NCBI RefSeq assembly: GCF_963082655.1 | Contig: NC_081556.1 | Span: 158,272,328 to 158,336,327, forward strand | Source of the DNA: Stomoxys calcitrans | Taxonomy: Eukaryota > Arthropoda > Insecta > Diptera > Muscidae | Length of the DNA: 64,000 nt | Direction of reading: 5' to 3' | In this document: positions 34,301 to 39,880 of the stretch, piece by piece | Position numbering within the stretch: position 1 is the first letter of the stretch | Layout: each line of letters opens with the position of its first letter | The notes under the pieces: model-generated | Told to the model about the DNA's origin: nothing | The model's input: only the letters and a program-made list of their open reading frames with translations | Databases searched by the model: none | Translations under genes and position numbers: made by a program

Positions 34301-35279
34301 AGGCGAAATGTTGTTAAAAATAAACTTAAATAAGTAAATTTTCAATAACAGCTTGAATTCACTAAATAAAACGGTTATTACCAAAAAGGTCGAATAAAAA
34401 AAAACTAATATAATTACGATCTGTACTTGGAACACAAATTATTGTAATATGGACAGACATGGCTTCATAGAATATTGAAGTGATTTGTAATCGAACTATA
34501 AACTCATAAGTTTTTACTGTATGTTCTTCCGTACTTGGAAGAACCTACAATACATAATTTGGTAGGAATTCTCTTAATAGGAAGGTAGGCTATCATTAAT
34601 TTAATAAGAATTACTAAAAAGTTGATTTTAAAACATTGTGTACTATAAGTTGGATGTTTTATTCATTTTGATTCATTCCGCTTAAACTGAATTTCAATAA
34701 AATTTAGATTAGTAATTTGTTTTCAAACTCCTAACAACCAATGCTAGATATGGTAAACATCGTTAAATAAGTACAAAGTTGTAACTTTACGAGAAAACTG
34801 ATCTTCCGTTATGCCTTTTTGAGCTCTTAAAATTCAAATATTCGATTCGACTGATTTCACAAAAAATTGGAAACAAATGAATATGATTCAATTAAATCAA
34901 CAATGTTGCATGGTTGTATGAATGAATCACTACAGAAAATGATAATTTTCGTTTTTGTAAAAAAAAGACGGAATTCCATACCAAAGATCAATACATTAAA
35001 AAAAAGTTCACCTTGACATGGAAAAATGAATTTGGGGTTTTTGGATTGATAAAAAAATTTATAAATATCTCAGAAAAGCTCTAAGAATTAGATGAACGGC
35101 CATTACTTACAGTCAAAATCATCGAAGAATTTCGCTTCCTTGGGTAATTCCTTTTCGATGGCCTGTTTTAAATCGGGCGTGATGGCTTTGTTATACACTG
35201 AATTATAATTTTGCGATGAGCTGGCAATAAGAAAACACGTCCATAGAGGAATTATCCATAATATTGAGTTGGTTAACAT
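2616..35279 (-). CDS. Protease gene 1: secreted clip-domain trypsin-like serine protease, six exons
   Basis: Exons in transcript order are 35279-35111, 12122-11943, 4346-3732, 3504-3327, 3264-2967 and 2912-2616, each with GT..AG borders. Their lengths sum to 1737 nt, or 578 residues plus TAG. Domains: signal peptide (1 to ~22), six-Cys clip-like module from C62 with spacing C-x8-C-x5-C-x10-C-x7-CC, a His/Ser/Pro/Gly-rich linker (~117-321), linker Cys323, activation cleavage after R332 (IVGG), and a trypsin domain 333-578. The triad is H377, D427 and S526, with the S1 Asp six residues before the Ser, so cleavage after Arg/Lys is expected. It should be secreted as a zymogen with the clip part disulfide-tethered. 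From memory it closely resembles Drosophila CG8172; no search was possible. The physiological substrate cannot be read from sequence. Introns 1 and 2 are 22,988 and 7,596 bp and are full of mobile DNA. Confidence 0.88.
4954..5038. repeat. Two-copy ~43-bp tandem duplication with internal palindrome
   Basis: The units are 4954-4996 and 4997-5038. Each starts CCATACTCT, contains an inverted pair around CTATGAG or CTAGAG (CATACTCT..AGAGTATG), and ends TTAAGTCTTTTGT plus a few bases. Confidence 0.75.
5185..5225. repeat. GTTGTT microsatellite
   Basis: Imperfect run of GTTGTTG/GTGTTGTTG units. Confidence 0.8.
5655..5690. repeat. GGAT microsatellite
   Basis: Imperfect (GGAT)n run with GGCT and GAAT interruptions. 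Confidence 0.8.
6570..6860. repeat. R1 fragment
   Basis: It shares R1 words: TTGAACTGAAACTTTGCACA, TGGGCTAT..GC, CGATCTTCCGATTT, and GAAATTAGGAACTGTGAGTTG, the last also found in the R1 copy near 47605. Both ends are missing. Confidence 0.55.
6878..7510 (+). pseudogene. Decayed mariner/Tc1-like (maT-type) transposase
   Basis: Plus-strand reading across stops and frameshifts recovers transposase-like stretches: LKISRE, then RLERSNK and [15 protein letters not shown], the typical segment around the second catalytic Asp of maT/Tc1 transposases, then QKYCVYL and PRIVHQNN. A possible terminus, CAGGGTAGCTGACACGG, lies near 6874. There are many stops and it is surely inactive. Family assignment is from remembered motif style only. 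Confidence 0.5.
7590..8472. repeat. R1 dispersed repeat with ~150-bp modules
   Basis: It starts ACAAGTAAAAACGC..TTCGGCCGG and TGGATACCCACCACCTCGG and ends ATACCCCCATCCTTCGGTGG. Inside are repeats of GGCAGCTATATCCAAAT / GGACCGATCT / AATAAATGCGCC. Confidence 0.7.
8490..9437. repeat. R2 dispersed repeat, complete-looking copy
   Basis: The left border is AAGTCGGGCGAAGCCGAC then ATACCCTACAC. The right border is CACAGTAGTGGTGTAGGGTAT. The body repeats a GGGAGCTATATCTAAATCTGAACC / GAGAATCGGTTAACAAATGACC module. ORFs of up to 138 codons here (8937-9353, minus) are module frame noise. Confidence 0.7.
9556..10413 (+). mobile_element. Mariner element, internally deleted and decayed, TA target site
   Basis: The inverted ends are CGAGGGCTGCTATATAT (left) and ATATATAGCAGCCTTCG (right), flanked by TA at 9554-9555 and 10414-10415. 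The length is 858 bp against about 1.3 kb for an intact mariner. Plus-strand remains of the transposase include an N-terminal [12 protein letters not shown] stretch near 9735, a D-N-A..H motif near 10138-10158 and PPYSPDL near 10215-10240. Several stops and frameshifts make it non-functional. Confidence 0.8.
10414..11942. other. Intron 2 of gene 1: no gene recognised
   Basis: Very AT-rich to about 10700. A SINE-tail scrap (ACATTCCATTAAGGAACAGAGG onward, related to R3) lies near 10982-11040. The rest to 11942 shows no coding or repeat-end signal that I can name. Confidence 0.4.
11943..12122 (-). CDS. Gene 1 exon 2: six-cysteine clip-like module
   Basis: 180 nt, phase 1 in and phase 1 out, so it is a symmetric exon that can be skipped without a frameshift. 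The acceptor is TTTCTATTTCAG at its upstream side and the donor is A|GTAAGT at 11942. It encodes a compact module with Cys spacing C-x8-C-x5-C-x10-C-x7-CC, preceded by I-P-Q-T and followed by an acidic tail (KDNTEEET). The upstream T from exon 1 completes a Leu codon. Protease gene 2 has the same module in its second exon. Confidence 0.88.
12178..14065. repeat. R2 dispersed repeat, interrupted by a hairpin MITE
   Basis: The left border is AAGTCGGGCGGTGCGGAC with ATACCCTACACC. The right border is CACAGTAGTGGTGTAGGGTATAAAA. The body has repeated GGGAGCTATATCTAAATCTGAACCG modules. A 334-bp MITE is inserted at 13096-13429, and the stretch near 13690-13850 is duplicated at 13855-14015 (GACGGACATGGCTAAATCG / GTGATTCTGAGTCGA). 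Confidence 0.75.
13096..13429 (+). mobile_element. Foldback MITE (mariner-derived), 139-bp arms, TA target site
   Basis: The arms 13096-13234 and 13291-13429 are inverted copies that look perfect by eye, around a 56-bp loop, with TA at 13094-13095 and 13430-13431. The ends read AAGGGTGATTTTTTTGAGG. An ATG at 13209 opens a reading frame whose first ~26 codons look like a mariner-type helix-turn-helix start (L-T-N-E-Q-R-L, then I-I-E-F-Y), after which it runs into the inverted arm. It is a deletion derivative of an autonomous element, with no catalytic domain. Confidence 0.85.
14080..14635. repeat. R5 repeat, left part (split by mariner)
   Basis: The sequence from about 14395 (AAAGATGATAAATTTTCCAA..ACGAAACATTT) to 14635 (CAACAGTGTACCTTA..GAGCG) matches, with divergence, the stretch 36485-37277. 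It continues after the mariner at 15762. Confidence 0.6.
14638..15759 (+). mobile_element. Mariner element, decayed, carrying a nested second mariner
   Basis: The ends are CGAGGGTTGCCTTTTCTATT and, inverted, AAAAGGCAACCCTCG, flanked by TA at 14636-14637 and 15760-15761. Plus-strand remnants of its own transposase are an N-terminal CIDELNQIF / [13 protein letters not shown] stretch (14890-14985) and a C-terminal [15 protein letters not shown] stretch (15640-15680). The middle is replaced by a different mariner on the minus strand (about 15000-15600). It also holds a 24-bp tandem duplication at 14737-14782 (ACTCAACATGTTTAGACAT). Confidence 0.8.
15000..15605 (-). mobile_element. Nested mariner fragment with transposase C-terminal half
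   Basis: One end is visible on the plus strand at 15000, TTGGGTTGCC..AAAAGTAATTGCGG, which resembles the Hsmar1-type mariner terminus. The minus-strand ORF (15500-15165) has [25 protein letters not shown] and NGKTF, the hallmark region around the last catalytic Asp of mariner transposases. A frameshift near 15520 separates it from the preceding DIHQKK stretch. The other end is missing, so it is 5' truncated. Confidence 0.8.
15762..15950. repeat. R5 repeat, right part
   Basis: It matches about 37380-37530: ATGG..GTC..CCGTTAG..AACTTAAATTTAAAGATA and TTTCAAAGTTTTGGT. It resumes directly after the mariner target TA. Confidence 0.6.
15951..16480. other. Intron 1 of gene 1: nothing recognised
   Basis: AT-rich, with no ORF of note and no repeat ends that recur elsewhere in the window. 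Confidence 0.35.
16481..17890. repeat. Array of diverged ~100-150-bp modules (AATACCTTTCATTTGAGTCC type)
   Basis: The word AATACCTTTCA(C/T)TTGAGTCCCATATTG and variants recur near 16972, 17072, 17395, 17488, 17618 and 17757. Each is followed by a CGGTCC..TATTTGG..GGTGG stretch. The array is strongly diverged and non-coding. It is unrelated in sequence to the R1/R2 modules. Confidence 0.6.
18040..18343 (-). repeat. R4-related element
   Basis: It contains TTTAGCAAGAAATTACTACTGTCCCATTTTCAGCAGACTGTCTGCTG and ends AACAAATTTCTATGAGTGTA, close to the ends at 56780-56805 and 56966. Confidence 0.5.
18344..18936. other. Intron 1 of gene 1: nothing recognised
   Basis: There is no coding or repeat-end signal that I can support. 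The Transib insertion begins at its right edge. Confidence 0.35.
18937..18941. repeat. Target-site duplication CGCTG (left)
   Basis: CGCTG directly precedes the CACAGTG terminus. The identical CGCTG follows the right terminus at 24291-24295. Five-base, GC-rich duplications are the known habit of Transib elements. Confidence 0.85.
18942..20372 (+). repeat. Transib left terminal inverted repeat, 1431 bp
   Basis: The sequence is the reverse complement of 22860-24290 over its whole length, with equal lengths and no mismatch found by eye. Both arms contain the same spurious 72-codon ORF (19385-19603 plus, 23629-23847 minus). The outermost bases are CACAGTG, followed by GGCCAAATGGC and then an A run. 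Confidence 0.92.
20769..22811 (+). CDS. Transib transposase (RAG1-core-like), 680 residues, intact
   Basis: This is a DDE-type recombinase that should cut and paste the element through its CACAGTG-starting ends, acting in the nucleus. Visible landmarks, aligned from memory to the RAG1 core: W-G-C-D-G with D271 as first acid; the C-R-P-I-R stretch from C332, where RAG1 has its second acid (here T-K-E-D, 340-343); zinc ligands C401/C404 in C-N-I-C and H573/H578 in H-K-V-L-H-H; and [13 protein letters not shown] with E599 as last acid, followed by FR..N..RKS and LLLSSDP. These last segments are diagnostic for Transib. There are no stops or frameshifts, and the length is normal for the family. 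The start is the first ATG of the open frame, shortly inside the core. The antisense 251-codon ORF (20930-21685) is a shadow. Confidence 0.93.
   Translation: MEVILKYSTLSKIVWDIKNDSKSYTESFKELVYTLDHIYGIRLNKDALDKLEKFYKSFERRLPECSFAKIKFFKMYEKWLKSDLLIEIKPLIPGRPSKAYDEVTEKTKKKKQEELLAAHPPNLIKDTFKTALLKTQPKNVGRIVDVLPLASPKRVKRMVESIPTPKSTTEFTEEDALALILNLGLSRNKYSTMRKALREKGWGCLPSKHKLYNTRTKMVPSNIYVDELKARVKLADLVENTAVRIISNFTEEQLNTCNNSEVVLISKWGCDGSSGFSEYKQQTEIDTNFASIFMASLVPLRMRLYKDQSSSSKENAFQDIWINRTPGSKYLCRPIRFEYTKEDRNTTRSLVNEIKEEIAALPMIVINQLGRNIKVSFQLQLTMIDGKVANALTGVMSNWRCNICGKKNGQFEDKSDENLVNENALNFGISPLHCRIRFMEYCLHLSYDLKYRTSPGNRDVSARNNQDLHKMRQEEKNRIQLEFKQKGLIIDKPLYGYGSTNDGNSARRFFEDPVSTSKITGLDEHLLRRFKVILAVINSKKMINSTKFEAYSNDTKNILSDLYSWKALTPTVHKVLHHGKEIVEYNILPLGELTEEAQESRNRDVKQFRLFNTRKSTKFNQNYDLLQYLLLSSDPVLYSIRTKWLPKICDDIDKDDPDAIQIKELLNFDTLDYLVENKIK
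22860..24290 (-). repeat. Transib right terminal inverted repeat, 1431 bp
   Basis: Inverted partner of 18942-20372. The inner border is AAACGCACGCCGATGCG and the outer end is GGCCCACTGTG. It starts 48 bp after the transposase stop codon, so the transposase transcript probably ends inside the repeat. Confidence 0.92.
24291..24295. repeat. Target-site duplication CGCTG (right)
   Basis: Matches 18937-18941. Removing the element and one copy gives a continuous pre-insertion site, TTTTTTTAACGCTGCGTATT. Confidence 0.85.
24352..25012. repeat. R1 dispersed repeat
   Basis: The left border is TTCGGCCGGGCTGAATTTTATATACCCTCCACCATGGAT. The right end, ATACCCCAACCTAAGTTGGAGGG, is diverged. The body has R1 words (AATTTCAGCCAAATC, GGGAGCTATACC, GGGCAGACGGACAGGGCTAGATCG). 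Confidence 0.7.
25013..25770. other. Intron 1 of gene 1: nothing recognised
   Basis: No repeat ends or splice-flanked ORFs are visible. It could contain the 3' UTR of the small ORF at 25771-26085, but I see no AATAAA close to its stop. Confidence 0.35.
25771..26085 (-). CDS. Possible small membrane-protein gene, 104 codons, unrecognised
   Basis: An uninterrupted frame begins with an ATG in purine context (GAAATG) and a basic N-terminus (TKRRHACKK). A first hydrophobic stretch (FEILCIFV, ~22-29) is followed by a soluble middle ([19 protein letters not shown]). A clear ~23-residue membrane segment ([18 protein letters not shown]) is followed by a basic tail ([10 protein letters not shown]). 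It lies in the same orientation inside intron 1 of gene 1. The composition looks protein-like rather than repeat-derived, and flanking DNA carries no repeat. It could also be a chance ORF or an unspliced part of an alternative exon. I do not recognise the family. Confidence 0.4.
   Translation of the reverse strand: MLSARTKRRHACKKDTWLRRTFEILCIFVHSCNSLSSLGYPTPQQEHDLIILDALSRRSGPGYYGENSVMEMLARSIAIIFSFFMLLIFTYFLLKPLQKKIVKA
26086..28012. other. Intron 1 of gene 1: long single-copy-looking stretch
   Basis: No repeat ends, LINE or transposase motifs are visible. The base composition is more balanced than around it, with ACAAC/ATAAC runs (26625-26660) and CCAGCCAGCCAGC (26750-26770). A long intron with this little transposon debris is where enhancers or unannotated promoters might lie. 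I see no supported exon. Confidence 0.4.
28013..29400. repeat. R1 repeat with a ~150-bp module array
   Basis: The left end is TTTTTATACCCACCACCGAAGGATGG. After the CCGTCCG..TTGAAATCACGCTACAG leader come about seven modules of the form GGATATAGCTGCCATATAGACCGATCTCTCGATTTAAGG..CATTTATTGTCCGAT..GGGACAGTGAGTT. The right end is lost at the LINE fragment. Confidence 0.75.
29400..30310 (-). pseudogene. LINE reverse-transcriptase fragment
   Basis: The minus-strand frame 30306-29899 reads RT block features: [14 protein letters not shown], a [11 protein letters not shown] stretch, [19 protein letters not shown] and a [12 protein letters not shown] stretch. After a frameshift the frame continues to [11 protein letters not shown] and S-A-D-D-M-D-I-I-G (near 29510-29545), where functional enzymes have Y-A-D-D. 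Several stops make it inactive. Clade is not fixed; it is a non-LTR type by the GISLL and K-x-G-F-K-Q-G-D blocks. Confidence 0.8.
30311..31640. other. Intron 1 of gene 1: nothing recognised
   Basis: Mixed AT-rich sequence with no supported gene and no repeat ends. Confidence 0.35.
31641..32400. repeat. R1 fragment (diverged)
   Basis: It contains AATTCTTATCCGATTTGGCAGAAACTTTGG, CGAATCGGT..AACCAGATATAGCTCC and the right border GGTCCGGCTGAACTTAGCACGC..TTGCTTG. The left part (31640-32100) is barely recognisable. Confidence 0.5.
32401..32715. other. Intron 1 of gene 1: nothing recognised
   Basis: A 76-codon ORF (32458-32688, plus) lies here without homology that I know, codon pattern or splice context. 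I do not call it a gene. Confidence 0.3.
32719..33862. repeat. R1 repeat with a ~150-bp module array
   Basis: The left end is TTTTATACCCACCACCGAAGGATGG. About six modules follow (CATAAAAGCCACATTTATTATCCGATTTTGCTGAAATTTGGGACA..). The right border is GTGTATACCCGAGGTGG, an end like the one seen at 7640 and 55325. Confidence 0.75.
34085..34480. repeat. R2 fragment
   Basis: TTGGAGCTATATCTAAATCCGAAACGATTTCTACGA, GAATCGATTTACAAATGACC and ATGGACAGACATGGCT are R2 words. The ends are missing and the copy is degenerate. Confidence 0.5.
34481..35110. other. Intron 1 of gene 1, start: AT-rich, nothing recognised
   Basis: Begins at the strong donor GTAAGT at 35110-35105. No further features. Confidence 0.35.
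35111..35279 (-). CDS. Gene 1 exon 1: signal peptide exon
   Basis: The ATG at 35279 opens a typical signal peptide with hydrophobic core ([14 protein letters not shown]), followed by a charged propeptide start ([19 protein letters not shown]). It ends GACT|GTAAGT, phase 1, which fits exon 2 at 12122 exactly. Assigning this exon to gene 1 rests on phase, strand, need for a signal peptide, and the same exon layout in gene 2. A transcript read across the 23-kb intron would settle it. Confidence 0.72.
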
Positions 35280-36440
35280 AGTCGGATTTTTAGGTAACCA
35301 AGATAAGGTTTTCCTATCTCGGGATAGGAGAATATTTTTTTTTCTTCTCTATGAACTTTAATGTACAGAGCCCATGTTGTGGGAGAAATGTTATGGTATT
35401 TTCACTAATTGATCACTTCAACACTCGCGATGAACTATATTTAATTTGATTTGGGAGGTATTCAACCCTATTTCTCTTTTGTTTCGGCGGCAAAAGAGTG
35501 ATTTCTTGAATTTGTACTGAATTTTTAAATACGTTTCAGTTACGCGCACACCAAACACTTTGAATATTTTATGTGACGTGATTATAGCTCGTCGTCAATA
35601 TAACGCATCTGACAATATGCAAATCATTTTGAAAAATTCGCGTTATTTTATTTGAGCAGTTGAGAGTGCGCGACAGTGGATGGATGGATGGCGGATGGGG
35701 ACGCACTCCGTTTAATGTGATCGATATGCGTTAGGTTCGAAATAACTAATAACACTGGACGACAGATACCACATGCCGATTCATGGACGAGCGTTAAGCG
35801 CGCTCTTCCAAAATTGTGGAAATGTGCGATTCACGTACTCGCTTGGGGTTTTGCTTAAAGCTCGCCTCAGCAAAATGAACCAAAACGGCGGCAAGAGCAG
35901 TAATACAGCACTCAAATGAAATCGAAAGTAAGTGAGTCAATAAAGGCTACGGCAACGACGGAACAACGACGTCATATTGTATGGCTGCCAGTTATGAATC
36001 GACTGGCGATGACTGAGTCTCTTAATGTGGCTGTTGCGTCTGCGCTACTGCTGCTGGCCATTTCTTATTGCGTACATTACAAAATTTAAGGCATGTTAGT
36101 ACGTCCCCCACATCCGTCATTACCACAATGCCTTAATATTTAAAGTGGTTAATGATGGTTTGGATAGATGTTGTTGACGTTGTCAGCGGTCGATGCCAGT
36201 TGCTGATGTGCATAAATTGCAGCTGATTTGTCTCCATGCAACATGTGAGAAGTGACTACAACATCAGCTGTTAACGAAAAGGGTGAGGCATAAGAGAGAA
36301 AAGACAAATGGAGCGAGCTTTTGCATTGGATTTCCCCTATCGGATACAATACAAAATACACTTGATGGGAATTAGATTTGAGCTTGAAGACATAATCCTT
36401 CTTTTTTATTATAAGTCATTTCCCACTGTAAAGACATTCA
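35280..36440. promoter_or_regulatory. 5' flank of protease gene 1 (promoter region, no element pinned)
   Basis: The stretch upstream of the signal-peptide exon is largely free of repeats and so probably holds the promoter and 5' UTR. I cannot single out a TATA box with correctly spaced initiator. Confidence 0.3.
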
Positions 36441-36484
36441 CATCAATGATGCACTGAAAACATTTTGGTCCAAAGGTAAGCAAA

Positions 36485-37560
36485 CTTAACGTAAAGATGA
36501 CCAATTATCCAATTTTTTAAGGAAACATTTACTTTTGTGAAAAAAATCGATCATTGAGCTCGTCCCGAAAGAGATACAAACAAAAATTGTAAAATTTAAC
36601 GATCTCGCCCTTACAGGCAATAAACTTGAAAAATGAAAAAAATGTGGCAGAGCCCGGCCGGGATTCGAACCTGGGCACGCGGAGCAACAGCGAGAGCCAT
36701 AGCCGTTGTCTAGCATTCAAAGCCATCAATTCAACTTCCAATAGATGCACAGCATCATGTGTATCACGGAAGTAATGTAATTGCCACAGAAAACAGTCTG
36801 TCAAAAACACATGCATTGGGAAAAAGTACAGCAAATAGACAGGGTTGTCGAGCGTGATTAAAGTGGTGATTCTATCATAGATGCGTTTTCGCAATTAATA
36901 CGATTTAAATACAACATACCAACGCACGGCCCTTGAAGCCATCACATCTAATACGGTTGAACAGTCTTCTCACTAAAGATGAAACGCGTCCCATAGTGTT
37001 TGGTGCGTGTTGCTATCTTTGGCTTTCCTTTTCCATTTGCAATCTCCGATCATTAAGCTCGTCTCGAAAGAGAAACAAATGAAAAAACTTTTCCTTGAAA
37101 TTAAGAATTTTTTATTTTAAATGGTGTGGTTAATAAATTCTTAACTTTTCGTATTGTTCTTAAAGACAAAAATCTAAAATTAAGTTTAAAATATTACTGA
37201 AAGTTCGGGATTGGCTTTGGGACAAGACAACAGTGTACCTTAGATGAAAACGCAAAATATCCTTAGAAATGTTAGCGTATTAAAATGTTTAGTTTTTTAG
37301 GTTAAGATGCAAAGTTTAAAAGAAGAATTTAAAAAAAAAAAATTATAATTAGACAGTCTTCTGTGCAGTAAAATAAGAATCAATCAGCGATCGAAATTTA
37401 AAACGGATAGTCGTATAACGGTCACTATGGAAGTTAAATTTAAAGATAGCATCTCTATTTCAAAGTTTTGGTTGTTTGGCTCGTTTTCATTGCTAAAATC
37501 CTACAATTAAGGAAACATTTTAAAATTTCCGCCAACTTTTTTTCTGTGTATAAAAGACGA
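36485..37560. repeat. R5 repeat copy, interrupted by R6
   Basis: It matches the copy at 14395-14635 plus 15762-15950. Here the part homologous to the mariner insertion point reads TTAGCGTATTAAAA without insertion (TA at 37278-37279). This copy instead carries a ~540-bp insertion at about 36540-37085 that the other copy lacks. Confidence 0.6.
36548..37080 (-). repeat. R6 repeat with tRNA-like box B, flanked by ~27-33-bp direct repeats
   Basis: Direct repeats CGATCATTGAGCTCGTCC..AAAGAGA (36548-36574) and CGATCATTAAGCTCGTCT..AAAGAGA (37047-37073) bracket it. On the minus strand it has GGTTCGAATCCCGGCCGGGC (36652-36671), a good box B. The segment 36725-36960 recurs in the opposite orientation at 57685-57915. 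It may be a second SINE type. Confidence 0.55.
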
Positions 37561-37640
37561 TGATAACAACTAAAGGCCATATTCACAAAACTTAATGAAG
37601 CCTTTATTAAGTTTGAATAAAGTTTTGTAAATCTCGGTGT

Positions 37641-38490
37641 AAAAAAATGAGCACTTTTAGGCACAGTTTATATTTATATAAATTATTTCGAAGAAATCAA
37701 ACGGCTAGAGACATAGGAAGTCGGATCGTAAGTAAGTTTTTAAAGGGTTGTATCTATTTGTGGACTCAATTGGGCATAGGTACGACTTGGTGGGCTTATA
37801 AAAGGGCATAGAATTACCCCATGTACCAAACTACAGCCAAATCGTATAAGATTGAGAAATCAAGAGGCCCAAGAAGTCGAATCAACGGATCGGTTCATAT
37901 GGGGGATATAAGAAGAGATATGGCTCATTTACCATTCCCAATGGTCTACATCAATAAGAATATACCTGTGCAAAATGTCAAGCTGAAAGCCTTATTCTTT
38001 CGAACGCAATCGTGATTTCGATAATCGGGCTGTCGGGCAAATGACCAACGAAAGAGATTAGCACTAAAAGTCAAACTGTGGTATCAATTTTTTAATATGA
38101 TCTATGGAGGTCCATACCGTAATGTATATCGTTTTGGACTGTCCTACGCTATAAGGGAGAACAAAAAGGGAAACGTAAAGCCTCAATTATTTGAGACCAA
38201 ATAACAAACCCGCACCTTGATTACACAAAGATAAACGGCACGTGAAGAAAACACAGACAGATGGACATGACTTTACCGAATCATATGTCTACACAAATTT
38301 GATTCTAAGACGAAAGATCTTCGACTAAATCCTTTTGAAAATACTTTAACCAAATTTGTACGTCGTGTCGGTAAGGGTTATCTATAACCAATCGCCCTAA
38401 TATTTCGTATTTAGCATTTTGGGACCAATAAGAACAAAATGGAGGGTATGCATTGAAAAAATACTTTTTTTGGGACACCCTATTATCAAT
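37641..38490. repeat. R1-type debris
   Basis: R1 words near 37800-38040 (CAGCCAAATCGTATAAGATTG, GGATCGGTTCATATGGG). The remainder to 38490 is not recognised. Confidence 0.4.
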
Positions 38491-38494
38491 CAAC

Positions 38495-39484
38495 CAATTT
38501 CTGATACGATTTAGCTTTGTCCGTCTGTCAATGTTCATTTGTGTACAATCTACAGGTCGCAGTTTTCAACCGATCGTTTTAGAATTCGGTACAGCCATGC
38601 ATTTCGTCCAAGAGACGAAGCCTATTGAAATTGGAAAAGAATCGGTTTTGATTTGGATACAGCTCCCATATATGTGTTCGTTTGATTTGCAGTAATAATG
38701 CAATAAATGGTCATTTGTTAACCGATTCTCTCGAAATTGGGTAGGAAGGCTCTTGACATAAATGGTGAATTTCATGGAAATCGGTTCAGATTTTGATATA
38801 CCTCGCATATATATATCGCCCGATTTTAGCTTCTAGAGCCACTGCAAGCGCATTTATTGACCAATATTGCCAAAATGTTGCACAACGCTTTCCTAGACAA
38901 CTACCACAATATCTGAGTAGTTTGCTCGAAATCGGTTGAGATTTATATATAGCTACCATATATATTGGAGGCCACCGTAGCGCAGAGGTTAGCATGTCCG
39001 CCTATGACTTTGAACGTTTCGGTTCGAATCCTGGCGAGACCATCAGAAAAATATTTTCAGCGGTGGTTTCCACACCCAATCCAGCATTAGGAGGGGAAAA
39101 CCATATTTGTGAGGTACTACGCCATGTAAAACTTCTCTCCAAAGAGGTGTCGCACTGCGGCGCGCCGTTCGGGATATAAAAAGGAGGCCCCTTATCATTG
39201 AGCTTAAACTTGAATCGGACTGCACTCATTGATAGGTGAGAACTTTGCCCCTGTTCCTTAGTGGAATGTTCATGGGCAAAATTGTATGTACGTCAGATTT
39301 TGGGTAATTTGCAATAATGTTGTCATTTGAACATATTTGCTCGAAATTTGATAGGGATTGTTTAATAACCCATCTGAAAAAATCCGCCGAGGTCCATCAA
39401 AATTGGTTCAGAATTGGATAAAGCTCCCACATTGTACTTTAAGGTGAGGTATAGGGTATTATACAGTCGGCACCGCCCGAATTT
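38495..39484. repeat. R2 dispersed repeat, interrupted by a SINE
   Basis: It reads in the same direction as the copy at 45238: TTGTGTACAATCTACAGGTCGCA, CCAATTTC-type modules, ending GGTATAGGGTATTATACAGTCGGCACCGCCCG. The SINE at 38967 splits CATATATAT from TCAGATTTTGGGTAATTTGC, which are joined in the copy near 46378-46400. Confidence 0.7.
38967..39288 (+). repeat. tRNA-derived SINE (R3), best-preserved copy
   Basis: The tRNA-like head has box A TAGCGCAGAGG (38978-38988) and box B GGTTCGAATCC (39020-39030), the internal RNA polymerase III promoter. The body follows (CATTAGGAGGGGAAAACC, CATGTAAAACTTCTCTCC, AAAAAGGAGGCCCC, AATCGGACTGCACTCATTGA), and the tail is CTGTTCCTTAGTGGAATG. The head lacks a full cloverleaf, so it is not a working tRNA gene. 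Confidence 0.85.
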
Positions 39485-39485
39485 T

Positions 39486-39880
39486 GTCCATCCTAACTGG
39501 TTTATCATTAAAATCTGGTCATAATTTGTATTTATCCATCAGAGTTGAATCGGGTAACTTTAACATGACAGTGACATGTCTCCATTATCGACCGATTTGG
39601 ACTGTACTCAGCATAGGTCTCGAGGAGTCTAAGAAAACATCATTCCCATATTTCTCCGAAATTCAGGCTAAATAGGCAAACCGGTCCATATAGACTTAGA
39701 TGTAGTCCGATCTGATCCATATTCCTCCCAAAGGTCATATGGCATATTCGCCGAATCGTCTTAGACTTCAACTACGATTATGAACATGTATGTTAAATAT
39801 ATATAATAGGGTGGGAAATGAATACTTCGATCGGTTACAAATGGAATGAGAAAATGGATTTTATAAAAATCAAATGATTA
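39486..39880. repeat. R1 fragment
   Basis: R1 words: CGACCGATTTGGACTGTACT, AACCGGTCCATATAGAC, TTCGATCGGTTACAAATGGAATGA. The ends are lost. Confidence 0.5.

Noticed and set aside
36640..36720. tRNA gene
   Set aside because: There is a good box B and CCGGCCGGGC stem-like stretch, but I could not fold a complete cloverleaf, and the unit is part of a dispersed repeat.
38967..39040. tRNA gene at the SINE head
   Set aside because: A and B boxes are present but no acceptor stem. The sequence continues into the shared SINE body, and many copies exist.
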